Positions 6,199-12,080 of a DNA stretch of 12,080 nt are shown here, one piece after another. This DNA comes from Bacteroidales bacterium (GTDB taxonomy: Bacteria > Bacteroidota > Bacteroidia > Bacteroidales > UBA932). The stretch covers positions 1-12,080 of the forward strand of contig JAFWPT010000499.1 of assembly GCA_017509375.1 (NCBI GenBank), read 5' to 3'. The position numbers and the translations under genes were made by a program. Numbering within the stretch: position 1 is the stretch's first letter; each line of letters begins with the position of its first letter. Under the pieces are notes generated by a model, which was not told the origin of the DNA, ran no database searches, and saw nothing but the letters and a program-made list of their open reading frames with translations.

Positions 6199-7623
6199 TC
6201 AGAACTGGAAATAGATGAACTTGGACGCATTTCCCAGGCCGTATCTACCCAGGAAAACAACAATCAGTATGGCGGCTGCAGCGCAAAGTACGCGCACCCA
6301 CGCTGGCGAAGAGAGAAACTTTTCGCGCATCCGTTCCCCATGGCGTTCCGAAATACACTCCTGCAACGCAAGCAACAAGATGAGGATACAGGCGAAAACG
6401 AATTCCGAACGTCCAAGACCGAAGGAAAAGACGGAACCGGCATTCCCGAATCCCAGTGCAGAAACAACTTCCGCAGCATTCCCGAAAGTGGATGCACGGA
6501 AAAGAATCAGGGACAGGGCCCACAGGACGAACACGACGGCCTGGTTGAAACCTGGTATGCGGGCGGTACGGGAAAGCGGTTTGTCGAGAGCCACCATTAA
6601 GATGGCACAACAGAGCCCCCAGGCAACAAAGGTCCATGAAGCTCCGTGCCAGAGACCGCTGAGCAGGAACACCAGGAAAACGTTGAATACCCGCCGCGCC
6701 GACCCTTTGCGGTTGCCTCCAAGCGGGATGTACACATAGTCCATGAACCAGGAAGACAGGGAAATGTGCCACCGTTTCCAGAACTCCTTGAAAGAGCCTG
6801 ACAAATAGGGCCTGCGGAAATTAAGCATCAACTCGATTCCCAGGAGTTTAGCCGAGCCGCGGGCGATCTCCGAGTAAGAATAGAAATCCGTGTACAACTG
6901 GATTGCGAAGAAAACCACAGCCACAATCGCCGCCAGTCCGGATGCGCCTTCCGGATTACTATACACTGCATCCACGAAGACTCCCAGGCGGTCGGCAATC
7001 ACAATCTTGAGAAACAATCCCTTAAGGATCAGGGAAAAGCCATCCACTGCCCGGTGATAATCGAAGCTGCGCTCACGGTCGAACTGGGGAAGGAGCCTGG
7101 AAGCACGCTCGATAGGGCCGGCTACAAGCTGGGGGAAAAAGGCGATGAAAGTGAAGAACCGCAAAGCGTTATGGCTCGCAGCCACTTTTCCGCGATATAC
7201 GTCTATGGTATAGCCGAGGGCCTGGAAAGTATAGAAACTGATGCCGACAGGCAGGATAATATGGACTGCAGGACCTTCTATGTTCCATCCCAGCAGACCG
7301 GCAAAGGCCATGAAACTGTCCACAAAGAACCCGGCATATTTAAAGAAGCATAGTATGCCCAGGTTGACTATTATATTGATGGCTGCCCAGAACTTTCGCC
7401 CTGGCCTTTTGCCGTTTTCAATCAGAATGGCGGTAATATAACTGGTCGCCGACGTGAACGCAATGAGGAAGGCGAACCGCCAGTCCCAGCTGCAGTAGAA
7501 CACGTAACTGGCAATTAGCAGCAAAATATTCTGCCAGGCGGTCCTGAACTTTCCGGCCGGAATCCAGTACAGGAGAAATACCACCGGAAAGAATAGTGCG
7601 TATAGAAAAGAGTTAAAAAGCAT
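6199..7623 (-). CDS. MBOAT family membrane-bound O-acyltransferase (AlgI/DltB-like)
   Basis: Polytopic inner-membrane enzyme of 474 residues that transfers acyl groups, usually acetyl, from the cytoplasm towards an extracytoplasmic acceptor. Family signatures: LPVGISFYTFQALGYTIDVYRG (residues 124 to 145, about ILPVGISFYTF onward); FFPQLVAGPIER (162-173); FWKRWHISLSSWFMDYVYIP (281-300) followed by LGGNRKG; and LSGLWHGASW (321-330), in which His326 is the near-invariant MBOAT histidine. Multiple hydrophobic segments span the protein. The usual YxDFSGYSDIAIG segment reads YTDFYSYSEIARG (244-256), a local departure. I start at ATG 7623 because MLFNSFLYALFFPVVFLLYW is the standard N-terminus of this family; the in-frame ATG 7680 would lie upstream of the predicted promoter's start site. 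It is the first gene of a unit with the SGNH gene directly behind it. The acceptor could be a capsule, exopolysaccharide or O-antigen. Confidence 0.9.
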   Translation of the reverse strand: MLFNSFLYALFFPVVFLLYWIPAGKFRTAWQNILLLIASYVFYCSWDWRFAFLIAFTSATSYITAILIENGKRPGRKFWAAINIIVNLGILCFFKYAGFFVDSFMAFAGLLGWNIEGPAVHIILPVGISFYTFQALGYTIDVYRGKVAASHNALRFFTFIAFFPQLVAGPIERASRLLPQFDRERSFDYHRAVDGFSLILKGLFLKIVIADRLGVFVDAVYSNPEGASGLAAIVAVVFFAIQLYTDFYSYSEIARGSAKLLGIELMLNFRRPYLSGSFKEFWKRWHISLSSWFMDYVYIPLGGNRKGSARRVFNVFLVFLLSGLWHGASWTFVAWGLCCAILMVALDKPLSRTARIPGFNQAVVFVLWALSLILFRASTFGNAAEVVSALGFGNAGSVFSFGLGRSEFVFACILILLLALQECISERHGERMREKFLSSPAWVRVLCAAAAILIVVFLGRYGLGNASKFIYFQF

Positions 7624-7648
7624 CTCCGTTCTTTTCTGGTAATAATTA

Positions 7649-7681
7649 CAAAAATACATTATTCTTGTAATCAATTGCAAA
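7649..7681 (-). promoter_or_regulatory. Bacteroidetes-type promoter for the MBOAT operon
   Basis: The minus strand carries a -33 TTTG (7681-7678), a 21-base spacer, and the -7 box TATTTTTG (7656-7649), a full match to TAnnTTTG. Transcription would start near 7645, leaving a leader of about 20 bases before ATG 7623. Confidence 0.65.
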
Positions 7682-7713
7682 TCATTTTCTCAAATGTGGC
7701 GCTTTTAGGCTGG

Positions 7714-7749
7714 AATAAAAGAAAAGAAGGCGACCGCCTGGCCGCCTTC
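7714..7749 (-). terminator. Intrinsic terminator of secDF
   Basis: On the minus strand GAAGGCG (7749-7743) pairs with CGCCTTC (7732-7726) as a 7-bp GC-rich stem with a 10-base loop. It is followed immediately by TTTTCTTTTAT (7725-7715). It lies 25 bases past the secDF stop codon and isolates secDF from the MBOAT promoter. Confidence 0.85.
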
Positions 7750-7773
7750 AAATATTTTAATAATCACAAATCT

Positions 7774-10761
7774 TTATGACCTCTTCTTGAGTGCCCTGCG
7801 GGTGCTGTCGTACATGATAGGAGTACCAATCATGATGGAAGCGTAAGTACCGACGAGGATACCAAGGCAGAGTGCTACGGACAGACCCCTGATGCTCTCA
7901 CCGCCGAAGAATGCAATAGCAAGCATAGGGAGGAGGGTAGATACGGAGGTGTTGACCGTACGGGTGAGGGTCTGGTTGAGAGACTTGTTCACCATGTCCT
8001 TGAAATTGTCGTTCGGGTGCAGGCCCAGGTTCTCACGGATACGGTCGAAGATAACCACGTTATCGTTGATGGCGTAACCGATGATGGTCAGGATTGCAGC
8101 GATGAAGGTCTGGTCCACATCCAGGTTGAAGGGCAGGATTCCGCTGAACAGCGAGAAGAAACCGATCAGGATGATAGCGGTATGTGCCAGGGAGACCACG
8201 CCGCCGAGACCCCAGTTCCAGCCCTTGAAACGCCATGCGATGTAGGCGAAGATGATAAGGAGCGCGAGGAGCACGGAGATAATGGCGGAACGCTTGATGT
8301 CGCTTGCGATGGAAGCACCTACCTTGTCGGAAGAGATGATACCGTTGGGGTTCTCCAGGGTGGAGGTGAAGTCGCTGAGCTGTATGTTCTCCTTGAAGAA
8401 GCCCTTCAGGGATTCGAACAGCATGCCTTCTATTTCGGTATCCACGGAGGAGGATTCATCCTTTACCTTGTAGGAGGTGGTAATCTTCATCTGGGAATCG
8501 CCGCCGAACTGCTTGACTTCCACGGAGGACTCAGGGTCTGCCGCGTTGAAAGTGCTGTTCACTGCGGAACGTACGGATTCAGCGGTAACAGGCTGGTCGA
8601 AGCGTACTACATAGGTACGGCCTCCGGTGAAGTCAACACCGTAGGTGAAGCCCTTGAAGAAGATGGAACCCAACGAAATGACGATGAGGGCACCGGAAAT
8701 GATGTAGGACCACTTGCGGGCCTTGATGAAGTCGACGTTGGTGTTCTTGAGGAAGTTCTTGGACCAGTTCCACTCGAATGTGACGTTCTTGCCCTTGTTC
8801 ACGCGGTCGTCGATGATGAGACGGGTGATGAAGATAGAAGTCAGCACGGAGGTGATGATACCGATGATGAGGGTGGTGGCGAAGCCCTTGATAGGACCGG
8901 AACCGAATGCGAACAGCACCAGACCGGTGAGCAGGGTGGTCACCTGACCGTCGATAATTGCGGAGTATGCGTTCTGGTAACCGTCGTGGACGGCCTTGCC
9001 GAGGCCCTTGCCGGCCTTAAGCTCTTCCTTGATACGCTCATATATAATAACGTTGGCATCCACGGCCATACCCAGGGTCAACACCAGACCGGCGATACCG
9101 GGCAGGGTCAGCACGGCGCCGAAAGAGGCGAGGGTGCCGAAGAGCAGAAGCACGTTGGTGAGCAATGCGGCGTCGGCCACAAGACCCGCTCCCTTGTAGA
9201 AGAGGATCATGTAGAGGAGCACCAGGATGAATGCGATGATGAAGGAAATGAGACCTGCACGGATGGACTCGGCACCCAGGGAAGGACCCACGACCTGCTC
9301 CTGAACTATAGTGGCAGGGGCGGGGAGCTTACCGGACTTCAGCACATTGGTAAGGTCGGTTGCTTCCTCCATGGTGAAGTTGCCGCTGATTTCCGAATTA
9401 CCGCCGGTAATTTCACCGTTTACGGTAGGATAGGAATATACGGTACCGTCGAGTACGATTGCAATCTGCTTGCCGATGTTGTCCTTGGTGAGACGTGCCC
9501 AGATATTGGCACCTTCGGCATTCATGCTCATGGAAACGGTGGGGCTGCCTCCGCGGCGGTCATTGGTGGTGACGCGGGCGTCGGTAACTACGCCGCCGTC
9601 CAGGGGAGCTTTTCCGTCACGGCTGGAGGCCTTGATGGCGATGAGCTCGAAGATGTTGTCGGCCTGCATCATTTCCGAAGGCTTCACGCTCCACATGGGG
9701 CGGAACTCATTGGGGAAGAGGTCGGCTACTTCGGGCATACGGAGGTACTTGCCCACGGCGGCGGTATCCGCAGCTGCTGCATAACCGATACAAGCGTTGC
9801 CCCTGTAGTTCGAAGGCTGAAGCACAGCGAACAGGGGATTTGCCTTGCGGAAAGCGTTCACGTCGGAATTGACGGCGGCAGAGTCGGCTTCTGCTGTCTC
9901 TGCGGCAGTGTCCTCAACGGCGGCATACTGTGCCAGGAGGGCGTTGGCTTCCTGCAGGTAAGGGGTGATTTCGGCTGCGTCGAACGTTGTCCAGAACTCG
10001 AGGGAAGCGGTTCCCTGGAGCAGCTTACGGACACGCTCAGGCTCCTTCACGCCGGGGAGCTCCACCAGGATACGGCCGGTATTGCCTATCTTCTGGATGG
10101 AAGGCTGGGTGACGCCGAAACGGTCGATACGGTTGCGCAACACGTTGAAAGAGTTGGAGATAGCGCTCTCGGCCTCTTCCTTGATGACGGAAATTACCTG
10201 GTCGTCGGTGGACTCGGGCTTGATGCGGTCGCGCATCTCATAGGTGCCGAATACCTGGGACAGCCTGGAGCCGCCGGTGATGGTCTTCCATTCCTCTGCA
10301 AAGAGGGTGATGAAGTCGCTCTGGGAGTTGACCATGCGCTTCTTGGCGTTCTCTACGGCCTGCTGGAACTCGGGGCTCTGGTTGTTTCCGGAGAGCGCGC
10401 GTACGAGGTCTTCGAGCTGGACCTGCAGCATGACGTTCATACCGCCCTTGAGGTCCAGACCCAGGTTCATCTCCTTGGCCTTTACTTGTTTAAATGTGTT
10501 GCCGAAATAAATCTTCTGGGAAGAGATAGAGTCTGTGTACCTCTTCTCTTCGTTCTTTTTCAGTGAATCAAGGAAATAAGCTTGATCCTCAGCAGCTACC
10601 TTAACGAACTCGGGGGTTTGGCTGAAAGCCTCGGCTTTGGAGGCTGCTACCTTTGCTGCTTTCTTCTCCTGGATGCTGGTTACAGCGGTGAAGGAAAGTT
10701 GCCAGAGGCAGGCCAATGCGAGCAGGATTGCTACAAGTCTGATTGCTCCTTTGCTTTGCAT
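7774..10761 (-). CDS. secDF: Fused protein translocase subunit SecDF
   Basis: Protein of 995 residues, the usual length for the single-chain SecD-SecF fusion of Bacteroidota. It is an inner-membrane accessory of the SecYEG translocon that uses the proton gradient to help pull exported proteins into the periplasm. SecD half: N-terminal membrane helix (about 6-27), LGLDLKGGMNV (100-110), RFGVTQPSIQKIG with ILVELPG (214-237) in the P1 domain, and a six-helix bundle from about 500 with LTLGMAVDANVIIYERIKEE (561-580). SecF half: membrane helix near 685-702, YGVDFTGG (707-714), and a second bundle with IIGYAINDNVVIFDRIREN (893-911). A low-complexity Ala/Glu/Asp stretch (about 278-300) interrupts the P1 region; linkers of this kind occur in the phylum. 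ATG 10761 begins a normal membrane-targeting N-terminus and fits the promoter at 10801-10832. It appears monocistronic. Confidence 0.97.
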   Translation of the reverse strand: MQSKGAIRLVAILLALACLWQLSFTAVTSIQEKKAAKVAASKAEAFSQTPEFVKVAAEDQAYFLDSLKKNEEKRYTDSISSQKIYFGNTFKQVKAKEMNLGLDLKGGMNVMLQVQLEDLVRALSGNNQSPEFQQAVENAKKRMVNSQSDFITLFAEEWKTITGGSRLSQVFGTYEMRDRIKPESTDDQVISVIKEEAESAISNSFNVLRNRIDRFGVTQPSIQKIGNTGRILVELPGVKEPERVRKLLQGTASLEFWTTFDAAEITPYLQEANALLAQYAAVEDTAAETAEADSAAVNSDVNAFRKANPLFAVLQPSNYRGNACIGYAAAADTAAVGKYLRMPEVADLFPNEFRPMWSVKPSEMMQADNIFELIAIKASSRDGKAPLDGGVVTDARVTTNDRRGGSPTVSMSMNAEGANIWARLTKDNIGKQIAIVLDGTVYSYPTVNGEITGGNSEISGNFTMEEATDLTNVLKSGKLPAPATIVQEQVVGPSLGAESIRAGLISFIIAFILVLLYMILFYKGAGLVADAALLTNVLLLFGTLASFGAVLTLPGIAGLVLTLGMAVDANVIIYERIKEELKAGKGLGKAVHDGYQNAYSAIIDGQVTTLLTGLVLFAFGSGPIKGFATTLIIGIITSVLTSIFITRLIIDDRVNKGKNVTFEWNWSKNFLKNTNVDFIKARKWSYIISGALIVISLGSIFFKGFTYGVDFTGGRTYVVRFDQPVTAESVRSAVNSTFNAADPESSVEVKQFGGDSQMKITTSYKVKDESSSVDTEIEGMLFESLKGFFKENIQLSDFTSTLENPNGIISSDKVGASIASDIKRSAIISVLLALLIIFAYIAWRFKGWNWGLGGVVSLAHTAIILIGFFSLFSGILPFNLDVDQTFIAAILTIIGYAINDNVVIFDRIRENLGLHPNDNFKDMVNKSLNQTLTRTVNTSVSTLLPMLAIAFFGGESIRGLSVALCLGILVGTYASIMIGTPIMYDSTRRALKKRS

Positions 10762-10800
10762 AACTATGATTTAATATAAATTATTATCCAAAATAGCTTG

Positions 10801-10832
10801 CAAAGATAGAATTTTTATTGTTACAAAGCAAA
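10801..10832 (-). promoter_or_regulatory. Bacteroidetes-type promoter of secDF
   Basis: The minus strand carries TTTG (10832-10829), a 20-base spacer and TATCTTTG (10808-10801), matching both consensus boxes at near-ideal spacing. The expected start is near 10797, giving a leader of about 35 A/T-rich bases with no evident Shine-Dalgarno sequence. The 10762-10896 gap holds this promoter and no strong terminator for the upstream gene; only a weak stem (AGTCCTG/CAGGATT, about 10898-10868) without a T-run is seen. Confidence 0.75.
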
Positions 10833-10896
10833 CAGGACCCAACTATTTATCTATGACACATATTGTAATCCTGCTTTTACCGATCCGTTTCAGGAC

Positions 10897-11892
10897 TCAT
10901 AAAGAGAAATCTACTATGATTGGCAGATGGTCGGAAGGACGGTAAAACTTTGATACCCTTTTGCCGTCCTTAACTGCCTCTTCCTGTTTGGTATAATCGT
11001 CGAAGATTACGTTTGCAGCCTTGATTTTCGAGAACATAGGTGCCGTGGCATAGACAAAGTCAATCCTGCTTCGCCCCGGGGTTGTGTTGTGGAAATTATT
11101 CGGCTCTCTTTCGGCTATTACGTCTATGTACGGGGTCTCCTTGTTGATGAAGTCGTGGACGAGGAAAGCTGGACTGTCGTCATCCCGGTGGTACACCCAG
11201 TTTTCCCGCCGTGTGATGGAATTGAAGTCGCCCATCATCAGCCACAGCTCTTTGCCTTCAGGGTCCGAACTCAGGATGGTGTGCCGGCAAATGTATTCCA
11301 TTTCCTTGGACCTGTAGATATCTCCGCCATGTTTCTTGCCGTCCTTTTCCCTGTTCTCCTTGGCCACATTGTATCCGTATTTATGAGGCCAGGTGTGGAG
11401 GGTGACAAAGTTGACAGCCTGTCCTCCAAGAGTGATTCTGGCCCATCCGGCGCCGTGAGCGACCAGGGTGTCCGCCTTGCTGCCGGTAATCCGGGCAACG
11501 GGTTCTATGGGAAAGCGGGAGGTGATGACCTGGGGGTAATTGTCCCGGTGCCCGCCCAGGAAGATATATTTGTGTCCGTAGCGGGACGCCAGGTCTTTCC
11601 AGAAGTCAAGAAGGGCGGGGTCTTGCTGCCAGGATTTGATATCGTCCAGTTTATCGCCGGTGCCGCTTTTATAAATCGGCTGGGCTTCGCACCACACGCA
11701 GATATCCGGCTTTTTGCTCTTCACCCAATCGGTGAAACGGGTGTAATTGTCCTCCAGTCCGTCCCACATTCCGTTTTGTATATTCCAATACAGAAGTCGG
11801 AAGTCCTCCTGCATCTTTGGTGTTTTGGGGAGTTCCCCCGTCCCCGCCAGTGAGAGCACTATAGCAAGGGTTAGTAATATGATACGCTTCAT
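10897..11892 (-). CDS. Secreted endonuclease/exonuclease/phosphatase (EEP) family protein
   Basis: Protein of 331 residues with a hydrophobic N-terminal signal (MKRIILLTLAIVLSLAGTG), so it probably acts outside the cytoplasm; no lipobox Cys is present. The EEP (DNase I-like) fold motifs appear in order: YWNIQNG with N37; ICVWCEAQ with E69; VTLHTWP with H166; MGDFNS with D222 and N224; RIDFVYA with D278; and SDHLPIIVDF with the D321-H322 pair. All metal and catalytic positions of the superfamily seem intact, so it is likely an active Mg-dependent phosphodiesterase. The substrate (nucleic acid, phospholipid headgroup, inositol phosphate or other) cannot be decided. I start at ATG 11892 because the signal peptide follows directly; the in-frame ATG 11916 would lie within the promoter box. 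It is encoded upstream of, and in the same direction as, secDF, which has its own promoter. Confidence 0.85.
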   Translation of the reverse strand: MKRIILLTLAIVLSLAGTGELPKTPKMQEDFRLLYWNIQNGMWDGLEDNYTRFTDWVKSKKPDICVWCEAQPIYKSGTGDKLDDIKSWQQDPALLDFWKDLASRYGHKYIFLGGHRDNYPQVITSRFPIEPVARITGSKADTLVAHGAGWARITLGGQAVNFVTLHTWPHKYGYNVAKENREKDGKKHGGDIYRSKEMEYICRHTILSSDPEGKELWLMMGDFNSITRRENWVYHRDDDSPAFLVHDFINKETPYIDVIAEREPNNFHNTTPGRSRIDFVYATAPMFSKIKAANVIFDDYTKQEEAVKDGKRVSKFYRPSDHLPIIVDFSL

Positions 11893-11913
11893 TCTTGTAG
11901 TAATTGTCAAGGA

Positions 11914-11945
11914 CAAAGGTACAAATTAATCTGTTATATGCTAAA
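11914..11945 (-). promoter_or_regulatory. Probable promoter of the EEP-family gene
   Basis: The minus strand reads TACCTTTG (11921-11914), a full match to the -7 consensus TAnnTTTG. TTTA (11945-11942) lies 20 bases upstream, one mismatch from the -33 TTTG. The transcript would start near 11910, about 18 bases before ATG 11892. Confidence 0.55.
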
Positions 11946-11956
11946 CTCTTTGGGTA

Positions 11957-12080
11957 TCACTGCACTAACATCTCTCCAGGGCTTTCACTATACAAATCCA
12001 TAATGCCGGAAACGACCACGGTATCTGCCGGTTCACTAATGCTTTTACCTTTAAACTCGAACTTTACGGTCAACTTTCTA
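11957..12080 (-). CDS. C-terminal end of an unidentified protein (partial)
   Basis: An open minus-strand frame enters from the right edge and ends at TGA 11959-11957, covering 40 codons. It contains VKFEFKGKSISEPADTV, VVSGIMDLY and the ending SESPGEMLVQ. Alternating hydrophobic and polar residues suggest beta strands, and codon use is like that of the neighbouring genes. I do not recognise the family; an OB-fold or similar small beta domain is only a guess. It lies 64 bases upstream of the EEP gene in the same direction, but no terminator is visible between them, so read-through is possible. Confidence 0.55.
   Translation of the reverse strand, partial: RKLTVKFEFKGKSISEPADTVVVSGIMDLYSESPGEMLVQ

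Noticed and set aside
8017..10566. An 849-residue plus-strand open frame opposite secDF
   Set aside because: It lies wholly antisense to an unmistakable SecDF. Its composition (very rich in Gly, Glu, Asp, Val and His) is what the reverse complement of this GC-rich membrane-protein gene yields, and it has no recognisable motif.

Overview
The window is ordinary chromosomal DNA from a member of the Bacteroidota, most likely order Bacteroidales, with moderately high G+C. The evidence is a fused SecDF of about 995 residues, a DUF4923-type secreted protein, a Bacteroidales-style DnaE, and several promoters matching the Bacteroidetes consensus (-7 box TAnnTTTG, -33 box TTTG, no clear Shine-Dalgarno sequences). 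I cannot name the species. I see no phage, insertion sequence, CRISPR array, tRNA or rRNA.

Layout. The left quarter (2-3468, plus strand) is dnaE, the replicative DNA polymerase III alpha subunit. It lacks its N-terminal end at the window edge and is broken by an apparent one-base deletion at 1752/1753. Everything to the right is on the minus strand. A hairpin overlapping the dnaE stop codon (3461-3491) sits between two convergent transcripts. Read from its promoter (7649-7681) leftwards, a likely four-gene unit encodes an MBOAT O-acyltransferase, a membrane-anchored SGNH/GDSL-like protein, a ThiL-like protein with most catalytic motifs lost, and a small secreted DUF4923 protein. Next comes secDF (7774-10761), with its own consensus promoter and a strong intrinsic terminator. 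Then there is a secreted endonuclease/exonuclease/phosphatase-fold enzyme (10897-11892), and finally the last 40 codons of an unidentified gene at the right edge.

How the genes work together. dnaE and secDF are housekeeping genes for replication and protein export. The MBOAT and SGNH proteins have the classic two-part arrangement that moves acyl groups (usually acetyl) across the inner membrane onto a polysaccharide or other envelope polymer; the substrate cannot be read from the sequence. The ThiL-like and DUF4923 genes follow closely downstream, but their functional link is unknown.

I did not find a clearly new multi-gene system. The points most worth a second look are the degenerate ThiL-like protein in an envelope-modification operon and the dnaE frameshift, which is probably an assembly or sequencing error but produces an ATGA stop/start overlap.
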